Notes under the pieces: generated by a model
Seen by the model: only the letters and a program-made list of their open reading frames with translations
Told to the model about the DNA's origin: nothing
Databases searched by the model: none
Program-made: the position numbers and the translations under genes
Source: Mycobacterium ostraviense
GTDB taxonomy: Bacteria > Actinomycetota > Actinomycetes > Mycobacteriales > Mycobacteriaceae
NCBI RefSeq assembly: GCF_002705925.1
Contig: NZ_NKRE01000001.1
Coordinates: 4,657,993-4,721,992 of the forward strand
DNA length: 64,000 nucleotides
Direction: 5' to 3'
Shown here: piece after piece, positions 51,743 through 59,719 of the stretch
How the letters are laid out: each line of letters begins with the position of its first letter
How positions within the stretch are numbered: position 1 is the stretch's first letter

Positions 51743-53338
51743 ATGAGCACCGACGCGGCGGCCGGTGGGCTTGGTGGGCCCGCGCAGCGGATCGCGGCCG
51801 GTTACTCCGTGGCAGGCCAGGCGCTCGAATTGGGCACCGTCGTCGTCGACGGCGACGCCGACCCCACTGCGCAGATTCGCATTCCACTGGCCACCATCAA
51901 CCGGCACGGTTTGGTAGCCGGGGCCACTGGAACCGGGAAAACCAAAACGCTGCAGCTCATCGCCGAGCAGCTCAGCGCCGCGGGCGTGCCGGTGCTCATG
52001 GCCGACGTGAAGGGCGACCTGTCCGGCCTATCTCGGGCGGGGGAGGCCAACGACAAGGCGGCCGCACGGGCGAAAGATACCGGCGACAATTGCAAGCCCA
52101 CGGCCTTCCCGGTGGAGTTTCTGTCGTTGGGCACCAGCGGAGTCGGTGTCCCGGTGCGCGCCACCATCTCCAGCTTCGGACCTATTCTGTTGTCAAAGGT
52201 GTTGGGGCTCAATGCTACCCAGGAATCAACGCTGGGGCTGATCTTCCACTGGGCCGACCAGCGGGGACTTCCGTTGCTGGACTTGAAAGATCTGCGTACG
52301 GTGATCAGCCATCTGACCAGCGACGAAGGCAAAGCGGAGCTGAAAGCCCTTGGCGCCGTTTCGCCGACGACTGCGGGCGTCATCCTGCGAGCATTGGTCA
52401 ACCTCGAAGCCGAAGGTGCTGACACCTTCTTCGGCGAGCCGGAACTGAGACCTGACGACCTGATACGTGTGGACAGCCAGGGCCGCGGCATCATCTCGCT
52501 GCTGGAGTTCAGCGGTCAGTCGCTGCGCCCCGTGCTGTTCTCCACGTTCTTGATGTGGGCGCTGGCCGACCTGTTCACCTATCTGCCCGAGGTGGGGGAT
52601 CTGGACAAACCTAAGCTGGTCTTCTTTTTCGACGAGGCGCACTTGCTGTTCACCGACGCCTCCAAGGCCTTCCTGGAGCAGGTCGAGCAGACGGTCAAGC
52701 TCATTCGCTCCAAGGGTGTCGGGGTGTTCTTCTGCACCCAATTGCCGACAGATCTGCCCAACACGGTGCTGTCTCAGCTGGGGGCGCGGATCCAGCATGC
52801 GCTACGGGCGTTCACACCCGACGATCAAAAGGCGCTCAGCAAAACCGTTCGCACGTATCCGAAAACCGATGTCTACGACCTGGAATCGGCGCTGACGTCG
52901 CTGGGCATCGGTGAAGCCGTCGTGACCGTACTCTCCGAGAAGGGCGCGCCGACCCCGGTGGCCTGGACCCGCATGCGGGTTCCCCGGTCGCTGATGGGCG
53001 CGATCGGCACCGACGCCGTTGCTGCGGCGGCCCACTCAAGCCCGCTGCAGGCCGTGTATGGCCAGACCATCGACCGGGTGTCCGCCCACGAAATGCTGAG
53101 CACCACATATGCGCCCGCAGAGGCGCCGCCGCCGGTCCAGCCGCTGAGGGGAAAGTACGATCCGCTACCGTGGCCGGACGAGATCCAGGTGCCGCCCATG
53201 CCGGCGCCCGTTGAACCCAAGGGCCCTGGCATGTGGGAAGAGATTCTGAAGAACCCGACCGTGAAGAGCGCCATCAACACCGGGGTACGCGAAATCACCC
53301 GCAGCATCTTCGGTACCGGGCGGCGCCGGCGCAAGTAA
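51743..53338 (+). CDS. HerA/DUF853-type ATPase (Rv2510c orthologue)
   Basis: This is a 531-residue hexameric-type ATPase. Walker A GATGTGKT occupies residues 60-67, Walker B FFFDEAHLLF has Asp297-Glu298, and an Arg finger region follows (VGVFFCTQLPTDLPNTVLSQLGARIQHALRAF). The family is annotated as HerA-like helicase or DUF853; its role in mycobacteria is unclear. ATG 51743 is preceded by GAAGAGG. It is the last conserved gene before the mobile-element mosaic. Confidence 0.93.
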   Translation: MSTDAAAGGLGGPAQRIAAGYSVAGQALELGTVVVDGDADPTAQIRIPLATINRHGLVAGATGTGKTKTLQLIAEQLSAAGVPVLMADVKGDLSGLSRAGEANDKAAARAKDTGDNCKPTAFPVEFLSLGTSGVGVPVRATISSFGPILLSKVLGLNATQESTLGLIFHWADQRGLPLLDLKDLRTVISHLTSDEGKAELKALGAVSPTTAGVILRALVNLEAEGADTFFGEPELRPDDLIRVDSQGRGIISLLEFSGQSLRPVLFSTFLMWALADLFTYLPEVGDLDKPKLVFFFDEAHLLFTDASKAFLEQVEQTVKLIRSKGVGVFFCTQLPTDLPNTVLSQLGARIQHALRAFTPDDQKALSKTVRTYPKTDVYDLESALTSLGIGEAVVTVLSEKGAPTPVAWTRMRVPRSLMGAIGTDAVAAAAHSSPLQAVYGQTIDRVSAHEMLSTTYAPAEAPPPVQPLRGKYDPLPWPDEIQVPPMPAPVEPKGPGMWEEILKNPTVKSAINTGVREITRSIFGTGRRRRK

Positions 53339-53606
53339 CGACTAGCCCTGCGCTAAGCCGAAGCGGGACGGGTCCGGCCAGCCGATGGCTGGCTGGTTCG
53401 TGGTCCGAACCGCCACCCGAGTCGGTGCCGTTGAGCCAAGGCCGCGCCTGGACTATCGCCGAAATCGTTGCAGGCAGGGAATTATGCGTCCGCTGTGGAA
53501 TCACCATGTCGCACGGACACCTCCAGCGCGCACCGCACCTGGGTAGGCAAGCATGCCCACCGAGAAACGCGCCCCGGTTTACTAAGCCGAGCGTTAGTAA
53601 GGCGAC

Positions 53607-53827
53607 TTAGGCGGTGATGTAAGCGAGGTGAGGGTCGGCGAAGAATCCGCGGATCGTATTGACTCGCCTTTGAAGTCGGCGCAGGGCAGTGGTCACGATG
53701 GCCTTGAAGTGGTCGCCATCGATGATCGAGGTCTTGCCGATGCGGTCGTGTTTGACGTTTTTCCATACCCACTCGTCAGGATTGAGCTCTGGTGAGTAAC
53801 CGGGCAGGAAGAACAGTTTGAGCCGCC
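53607..53827 (-). pseudogene. IS630 transposase, C-terminal fragment
   Basis: The minus-strand frame reads RLKLFFLPGYSPELNPDEW followed by VWKNVKHDRIGKTSI and ends DPHLAYITA. The Asn-Pro-Asp-Glu segment carries the last acidic residue of the DDE triad. The upstream part is cut off abruptly at 53827, where the IS1380-derived sequence begins. The same 3' end is present at 63930-64000. Confidence 0.88.
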
Positions 53828-54784
53828 CTCATCGACGCGGCGATCGCCGCGATCCCGGCGAAGTGGCGGCGCAACCTGTTGATCACCATCGACGGGGCGG
53901 GCTCGAGCCACGCCGTGGTCGAGCACCTGCGCAAACTGAACGCCCGCCCGGGCTGGTCGGTGGCCTACTCGGTGGGGTTCGACCTCGACGAGCGGGCCCG
54001 GGTCGCGGTCGGGCAGATGCCCGCCGCCGGGTGGGAGGCGGCGCTGGATGCGGCCGGCCAGGCCCGCGACGACGCGCAGGTGGCCGAGCTGACCGGGCTG
54101 CTGCGCGAGGGCGTCGGCGGCGACCGGCTGGCCGGCTGGCCGGCCGACATGCGCATCCTGGTGCGGCGGGAGAAGATCGAGCACGGGACGCAATTGTCAC
54201 TGTTCGAGCAGATCAACGGCCACCGCTACCAACTCATCGCGACCGCCACCCGGGGCGGACAGGCCCAGCGGCTCGAGGCCCGCCACCGGGTGCACGCCCG
54301 GGTGGAGGGGTTCATCCGCTGCGGCAAGGACACCGGCCTGGCCCGCTGGCCCTCGCACTCGTTTGCGATCAACACCGCCTGGGTCACCGCGGTCGCCCTC
54401 GCCATCGACCTGCTGTGCTGGATGCGGCTGCTGCTCTTGGACGGCCCGCTGGCCAAGGCCGAACCGGCGACCCTGCGCTACCGGCTGCTGCACGCTGCGG
54501 CCCGCCTGGTCAAACGATGCCGCTACCTGATCCTGCGGGTCCCCGAAACCTGGCCCTGGGCACAGCAATTCGCCGCCGCCGTCAACCGCGTCCGCGCCAT
54601 CCCCTGACCCGCGACCCCCGCGCCCGTTCGACCCCAAGCAAGGAGCAGCCACCCCGGGACCGTGGAACCCGGCGTCACCGCACGACACGCGGCGCCGCCG
54701 CCTACGGAGAAGCTGGAAATCAAGATCAACTCGTGATCTCAGCAGCCATCGGGGGAGAACTCGGGCGACCGTGAAATTTTGAGG
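53828..54784 (+). mobile_element. Truncated IS1380-type element, copy A (957 bp)
   Basis: This copy holds the C-terminal ~260 codons of an IS1380-family transposase, open from 53828 to the stop at 54605-54607: TIDGAGSSHAVVEHL, HARVEGFIRCGKDTGLARW, FAINTAWVTAVALAIDLL, VPETWPWAQQF. An apparently intact right end follows, finishing GTGAAATTTTGAGG. The N-terminal half and left end are missing. It is the inverted partner of copy B, cut at exactly the same base, and has an open frame where copy B has a stop. Confidence 0.88.
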
Positions 54785-54851
54785 TTCACACCTGCGATCA
54801 TTGACTTCGAGATCTACCTGCTTATGACGATGAAGCTAACTAAGGATCTCA

Positions 54852-55345
54852 ATGTCGCGCAAACAAGCTCAGCTAGAAGCCAAACTGGGTGAACACAGGC
54901 TCTCTATAGACGATGCGGAATGTATACATAAGCGGGTAGCCGAGGCTCTTGGCGATGAAGCCTCTTACCTCGGAAATATGAAGAATTTGCTATGGGTTGT
55001 GAACCAAGATGCCCCATCTTTGAAATTTAGCAACGTATTGTGGCCCGGATTTGACTTCAACGCCGTTACCGATGAAGACGGGTTAATTGAGTCGGCATGG
55101 TATTGGCATATAAGGCGCAATTCGCACAGATTCAATTCTCCGACCGAAGTACCCATTTGGGGCATGGACGTTACCGAGTTCACGGAGCATTTTGGCCCCA
55201 TTCGGGGTGGCCGTCAGTGGCCGTTGTTTGACAAGTTTCTCCCCGCATACGAGGAGTACGAATTTCCATGGGCGGGGAGAGTTATGGTGCCGGATTCAGT
55301 TGGGGGCTCTTCATGTTTTCGGCGAAGTCGTGGCCTGAAGATTGA
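54852..55345 (+). pseudogene. Unrecognised low-GC gene, tandem copy 1 (single frameshift)
   Basis: ATG 54852 opens a frame for ~140 residues: a helical N-terminus (QAQLEAKLGEHRLSIDDAE, VAEALGDEAS), then VLWPGFDFNAVTDEDG, ESAWYWHIRRNS, WGMDVTEFTEHFGP and LFDKFLPAYEEYEF. After FPW the frame goes off. The next frame carries GGESYGAGFSWGLFMFSAKSWPED to a stop at 55345, matching the tail of copy 2. One base is lost near 55270. Its GC content is visibly lower than that of the neighbours. I do not recognise the family. Confidence 0.6.
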
Positions 55346-55630
55346 TATATTCAGCTAGAATCCCGCACCGTTGGGAACCCTCTTCGAGCTTTCAGCTAAG
55401 CAGGAACACTGGCCCGCCCGTTACGAGGAAGGGGCTGCGGGAACAACAGCCATCCCCGCGGAGGCCGCTTTCGGTGAAACTGAGGAAAATTGTTTACATG
55501 CCTGACGGAACAAAAAGTGGTGCTGCCTACGGACTTAACGTATGGAAGAGGAATGATGGTATATCCTGACGGATCGACGACAGCTCTTGTGGGTGACCTT
55601 CGTAAATTCTTGTCGTACATTGGCCGATGA
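55346..55630 (+). other. Gene remnants between copies 1 and 2
   Basis: Overlapping short frames occur: one ends MPDGTKSGAAYGLNVWKRND (from 55498), and the next frame opens with MMVYPDGSTTALVGDLRKFL and stops at 55630. The repeated YMPDG/VYPDG suggests one small broken gene. No family recognised. Confidence 0.35.
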
Positions 55631-55716
55631 AAGGCGCCGGGATGAACGTATCCTCAGATGCAGGGATCATTGATTTTGAGGTCTACCTGCTCATGACGAT
55701 GAGGCTAAGAATGTCA

Positions 55717-56216
55717 ATGGCGAACAAGGAAGCTCAACTAGTCTAGAAGCCAAACTGGCCGAACACGGGCTCTCCTTGGAAGATGCGGAACTTATACATG
55801 AGCGAACAGCAAGAGCACTTGGCGACGAAGCTTCCCGCTTTGAGAACATGAAAAGGCTGTTAGTTTAGGCGTTGCTGAACAGGACTCTGCGGCATTGAGA
55901 TACAACAGCGTATTGTGGCCTGGATTCGACTTCAACGCCATCGCCGGCGACGAAGGAGTGCTTGAATCGACGGGGTACTGGCACACGAGGCGCGATTCAC
56001 CTCGCGTTGATTCCCCTACCGAACTGCCAACTTGGAGCGTGGACATCGCCGAATTCGCGGAGCGGTTTGGCCCGCTGACTCTTCGCGGCAAGTGGGCCCC
56101 TGTTCGATGAGTTCTTGCCCGCATACGAGGAGTTCGACTTTTATTGGTATGGAGAACATTACGGTGCACGATTCATGTGGGGCCTATTCTTGTCTTCTTC
56201 AATCTACTGGGATTGA
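55717..56216 (+). pseudogene. Unrecognised low-GC gene, tandem copy 2 (several lesions)
   Basis: This copy is homologous to copy 1 through its length: LEAKLAEHGLSLEDAELIHE, ARALGDEASRFENMK, VLWPGFDFNAIAGDEG, ESTGYWHTRRDSPRVDSP, WSVDIAEFAERFGP, DEFLPAYEEFDFYW and YGARFMWGLF. Getting through needs frame changes near 55740, 55867 and 56095, so it cannot be translated as one protein. The ~45 bp upstream of copies 1 and 2 are also similar (ATCATTGAYTT...CTACCTGCT). Confidence 0.6.
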
Positions 56217-56227
56217 GCTTGTAGGAA

Positions 56228-56395
56228 GTGTTGTGGCCGGGATTCGACGTCAAAACCGTCGCGGGTGAAGAAAGAGTGCTTGAATCGGCTCAGTATTGGT
56301 ATACGAAGTTGGATTCACCTCGCGTCGATCCTCCGATCAAGATACCGGCTTGAAGCGTGGATATCACCGAGTTCACAGACCATTGTGGTCCCATG
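56228..56395 (+). pseudogene. Unrecognised low-GC gene, copy 3, truncated by IS1380 copy B
   Basis: This fragment starts inside the family at VLWPGFDVKTVAGEERVLES, continues QYWYTKLDSPRVDPPIKIPA, then has a TGA where copies 1 and 2 have Trp, and continues SVDITEFTDHCGP up to the IS boundary at 56396. It lacks the N-terminal half and the C-terminus. Confidence 0.55.
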
Positions 56396-57352
56396 CCTCA
56401 AAATTTCACGGTCGCCCGAGTTCTCCCCCGATGGCTGCTGAGATCACGAGTTGATCTTGATTTCCAGCTTCTCCGTAGGCGGCGGCGCCGCGTGTCGTGC
56501 GGTGACGCCGGGTTCCACGGTCCCGGGGTGGCTGCTCCTTGCTTGGGGTCGAACGGGCGCGGGGGTCGCGGGTCAGGGGATGGCGCGGACGCGGTTGACG
56601 GCGGCGGCGAATTGCTGTGCCCAGGGCCAGGTTTCGGGGACCCGCAGGATCAGGTAGCGGCATCGTTTGACCAGGCGGGCCGCAGCGTGCAGCAGCCGGT
56701 AGCGCAGGGTCGCCGGTTCGGCCTTGGCCAGCGGGCCGTCCAAGAGCAGCAGCCGCATCCAGCACAGCAGGTCGATGGCGAGGGCGACCGCGGTGACCCA
56801 GGCGGTGTTGATCGCAAACGAGTGCGAGGGTCAGCGGGCCAGGCCGGTGTCCTTGCCGCAGCGGATGAACCCCTCCACCCGGGCGTGCACCCGGTGGCGG
56901 GCCTCGAGCCGCTGGGCCTGTCCGCCCCGGGTGGCGGTCGCGATGAGTTGGTAGCGGTGGCCGTTGATCTGCTCGAACAGTGACAATTGCGTCCCGTGCT
57001 CGATCTTCTCCCGCCGCACCAGGATGCGCATGTCGGCCGGCCAGCCGGCCAGCCGGTCGCCGCCGACGCCCTCGCGCAGCAGCCCGGTCAGCTCGGCCAC
57101 CTGCGCGTCGTCGCGGGCCTGGCCGGCCGCATCCAGCGCCGCCTCCCACCCGGCGGCGGGCATCTGCCCGACCGCGACCCGGGCCCGCTCGTCGAGGTCG
57201 AACCCCACCGAGTAGGCCACCGACCAGCCCGGGCGGGCGTTCAGTTTGCGCAGGTGCTCGACCACGGCGTGGCTCGAGCCCGCCCCGTCGATGGTGATCA
57301 ACAGGTTGCGCCGCCACTTCGCCGGGATCGCGGCGATCGCCGCGTCGATGAG
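56396..57352 (-). mobile_element. Truncated IS1380-type element, copy B (957 bp, inverted)
   Basis: This is the exact reverse-complement counterpart of copy A with the same length and the same truncation base. The transposase remnant is on the minus strand. A C-to-T change at 56831 (plus strand) turns the Trp of GLARWPSHSF into TGA, so this copy is dead even for the remaining part. Its right end (CCTCAAAATTTCAC at 56396) faces the low-GC gene array. Confidence 0.88.
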
Positions 57353-57389
57353 TGGCATGGTCGAGCTTACGACCATCGTTGTCCCGCAT
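57353..57389 (-). pseudogene. IS630 transposase, N-terminal fragment
   Basis: ATG 57389 opens MRDNDGRKLDHAT, the start of an IS630-type transposase, and is cut at 57353 by the IS1380-derived sequence. It is the 5' counterpart of the fragment at 53607-53827. Confidence 0.7.
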
Positions 57390-57584
57390 AGTAATAAGTC
57401 AACACGACCGCCCCGGAAAGACGGTGCACCGTACACCGTGTGTCGCCTTACTTATGCGCGGCTTAGTAACCGCACGCTGTCGTCTCGTCGCTGCGGATCG
57501 TGATCCTGTCTGGTCCGCGAAGCGGCAGGCACGCCGACGCCGACGCCGGAGGTTGTTTGTTGCGGAACGCATGGCTGCTTCGGG

Positions 57585-57887
57585 GTAGTTCCTGAGGGTT
57601 TGGCGGCGGCCAGTGCTGCGGTGGAAGCGCTGACCGCTCGTTTGGCGGCTGCGCATGCTGCCGCAGCGCCGGCAATCACGGCGGTGGTGCCGCCGGCGGC
57701 TGGTCCGGTGTCGCTACAGACTGGGATCGGGTTTAGCGCGCTGGGTAATGAGCACGTTGCGGTGGCCGCTGAAGCAGTCGAAGAGCTGGGCCGTTCGGGA
57801 GTCGGTGTGGGCGAATCCGGCGTCAGCTATGCGGCCGGTGATGCTGCGGCGGCCGCGACTTATCTGGGTGCTGGCGGCTTGGCATGA
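57585..57887 (+). pseudogene. ESX-3-type PE protein (PE5-like), start lost
   Basis: The frame reads VVPEGLAAASAAVEALTARL, then AGPVSLQTGIGFSALGNEHV, EELGRSGVGVGESG and GDAAAAATYLG. It is close over its whole length to PE5 (Rv0285), the PE protein of the ESX-3 locus, which begins MTLRVVPEG. Upstream of VVPEG the frame has no ATG, GTG or TTG back to a stop at 57501. The first possible start is TTG 57600, inside the domain. No PPE4 or esxG/esxH partner follows. It begins 117 bp from the IS630 end, so it looks like a transposed or duplicated fragment. Confidence 0.75.
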
Positions 57888-58415
57888 CAGAACCGGTGTG
57901 AATCGCCGCGCCGCCGGAGGTACAGTCGACCCGATTATTGTCACTGTGTGCGTTCCCCTTCGCGGTAATGCCCTGACTTTGGGTTCGGTTCGCAGCTGGT
58001 GCGGATTTGCGCACTAGGCGCCAATTCCAGCACGCACCGGCGTGCATGCGCGGCGCTGGCAGTGAACGCGCTGCCGGTTGTCTGGGAAGCTGGTCCGGAT
58101 ACGTGCTCGACGGCATCAGTAATCACGTGAGCCCCGTCAGTACCGTGAGCTGGCCATAAGGTGATTCCCTGGTGCGCTAGCACCGGCGCTATCGCACTTG
58201 AGAATCGCCTATTGCTCAGTCGCGCGGCGTTTTTCCGTTGACCACCGGTTGTACGTATCGGAGCCATGGCCAAGTGGCAGTTCCCCCGATAACTTGGTCG
58301 GTCCGGTTCTGGAGCCAGGTTGTGTTCGATATCGGTTGCAGTTGACCTGGTGGGCCACCCGTATGTGGAGCGATGTAGGATAGCCCGACTCTATTTCGCA
58401 AAATGCTTGCGGCGC
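57888..58415. other. 528 bp without a recognisable gene
   Basis: There are only short unsupported frames on both strands and no recognisable motif. It is probably debris between the PE fragment and the IS3 remnant. Confidence 0.5.
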
Positions 58416-58418
58416 TTA

Positions 58419-58634
58419 GAGCGCCAACTCGGGGCCGTTATCCATCCGCACCATCGGGGTCCGTTGCCCGCGGTGAACAATTGAGCTACTGTAACTCAGT
58501 GATGAGCGCTCGGCGGTGATCGAGCGCTCCACCATGTCGAGCAACGATTGGCGGGTGTGCTCGTCGATGATCGAGGCGGCGTTGATGGCGTTGCCGTCGA
58601 TGGTGGAAGCGAACTCGAAATTCAAGGCCCGTAC
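58419..58634 (-). pseudogene. IS3-family transposase (OrfB) fragment
   Basis: The minus-strand frame reads ALNFEFASTIDGNAINAASI, DEHTRQSLLDMVERSITAER, then RMDNGPEL. This is the integrase core of IS3-type OrfB around the first and second catalytic Asp. The first Asp (normally in ALDFQFD) is Asn here, and the middle is garbled. It is an inactive remnant. Confidence 0.75.
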
Positions 58635-58766
58635 CCGCAGTGGAATACCGCCGCAGTCGCGATGCCCGCAATCCCGTGGTTCTCTCGCTCCACTCACCCG
58701 GTGGATGACCTGAAACGCTGGTGGGGTCGCACGGATGCGGCAGCGGCCGAGACCGGCTACCGCAGC

Positions 58767-59579
58767 CTATGACGAGCCGCCCCCGAGCTTCTTGTAGAAG
58801 CTGCCGACTATCGGCGCGACGATGGCGCGCGGCGCATACTGACTTGCCACCGACATGGCCTTCGACGTCAGGCCGGGAACGACGCGCATCTTGTTGCGCT
58901 CCAACGCATCCAGCGATACCCGGGCGGTGTGCTCCGTCGAGATCCACAAAAACTCCGGCACCAGCCTTTCGACCAGCGACGCCTCGGCCTCATCGGGTAA
59001 ATCGCTACGCACCGGTCCCGGTGCCAGCAGCGTGACGTGCACACCGGACCCGCGTAATTCTCCGCGCAGTGATTCGCTGAAAGTGTTCGCGAACGCCTTG
59101 GTAGCCGCGTAGGTGGCGTTGTAGGGGATGGGCGAATTTCCTGCTGCCGAGCCGGAAATCAAGATGCCGCCGGACTTGCGCTCGATCATGCCGGGCAGCA
59201 CCGCCAGGGTGAGGTCGTGCACCGCAACGGCATTCAGCTGTACTTGAGCTTTTTCGCCCGCCGGGTCGAGCGACGCGAGCGGACCGAACGTCCCCGTGCC
59301 CGCATTGGCGCACAGGATCGAGATGTGCCGTGCCGTTAGTTCGTCACACAGCTTCGTCCGTTCCTCCGGGTCTGCGAGATCGGCTGGGCGCACCTCGACA
59401 GCGACGCGATACTTGTCGCTGAGTCGGCCTGCCAGTTCGTTCAGCAAGGCTTCGCGGCGTGCGGTGACGATCAGACTGTGTCCGCGTGCGGCCAACTCGG
59501 TGGCCAGCGCCTCGCCGATATTCTGCGAAGCTCCGGTGACAACGGCGCGGGCGTCGGGACTCGGAGCGGGTATCGGCAT
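58767..59579 (-). CDS. cmrA: Mycolyl-motif ketoreductase (Rv2509 orthologue)
   Basis: This is a 270-residue SDR orthologous to Rv2509/CmrA, which reduces the 3-keto group of the newly condensed mycolate precursor, the last step of the mycolic motif. TGASQNIG (NADPH site), CANAGTG, SGSAAGNSP and the catalytic Tyr/Lys in YNATYAATKAF are present. The C-terminus ends AIVAPIVGSFYKKLGGGSS. ATG 59579 (MPIPAPSPDARAV) matches the orthologue. A broken IS3 fragment lies directly downstream. The promoter gap to the MFS gene carries a 36-bp duplication. Confidence 0.94.
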   Translation of the reverse strand: MPIPAPSPDARAVVTGASQNIGEALATELAARGHSLIVTARREALLNELAGRLSDKYRVAVEVRPADLADPEERTKLCDELTARHISILCANAGTGTFGPLASLDPAGEKAQVQLNAVAVHDLTLAVLPGMIERKSGGILISGSAAGNSPIPYNATYAATKAFANTFSESLRGELRGSGVHVTLLAPGPVRSDLPDEAEASLVERLVPEFLWISTEHTARVSLDALERNKMRVVPGLTSKAMSVASQYAPRAIVAPIVGSFYKKLGGGSS

Positions 59580-59607
59580 GCGCCAATCGTAGACAGATGG
59601 CAAGGTC

Positions 59608-59643
59608 AGTCGTGCGCAGCGGGTCGCTGCCAACACAAATCAA
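59608..59643 (+). repeat. 36-bp direct repeat with internal palindrome, unit 1
   Basis: The unit begins AGTCGTGC, ends CAACACAAATCAA and contains GCAGCG-GGT-CGCTGC. An identical 36-bp unit lies 62 bp further right. It sits in the divergent promoter region between cmrA and the MFS gene. Confidence 0.85.
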
Positions 59644-59669
59644 GTCGGTAGCGATCGCAAGCGTGACGG

Positions 59670-59705
59670 AGTCGTGCGCAGCGGGTCGCTGCCAACACAA
59701 ATCAA
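59670..59705 (+). repeat. 36-bp direct repeat with internal palindrome, unit 2
   Basis: Identical to the unit at 59608-59643. It ends 14 bp before the MFS start codon. Confidence 0.85.
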
Positions 59706-59719
59706 ATAGAGTGCCGGAC

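Larger units (their letters stand above)
53580..57468. mobile_element. IS630-type insertion with replaced interior (3.9-kb mosaic)
   Basis: The left end (CTAAGCCGAGCGTTAGTAAGG, from 53582) and the right end (reverse complement CTAAGCCGCGCATAAGTAAGG, ending 57466) are inverted repeats matching at 22 of 25 bases. Each end is flanked by TA (53580-53581 and 57467-57468), the IS630/Tc1 target duplication. Only the first 13 codons and the last ~73 codons of the transposase remain, at opposite ends. The interior is replaced by two inverted IS1380 fragments around a low-GC gene array. Confidence 0.82.

Noticed and set aside
53828..57352. Intact composite transposon bounded by two IS1380 elements
   Set aside because: Both copies lack the N-terminal half of the transposase and the left end, and one also has a nonsense codon. 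Neither can be active.
57941..58273. Minus-strand frame of 110 codons
   Set aside because: No recognisable motif, no ribosome binding site, and it lies in debris between the PE fragment and the IS3 remnant.
59608..59705. Two 36-bp repeats with a 26-bp spacer as a CRISPR array
   Set aside because: There are only two units and no cas genes, and they lie in a promoter gap. A duplicated regulatory element fits better.
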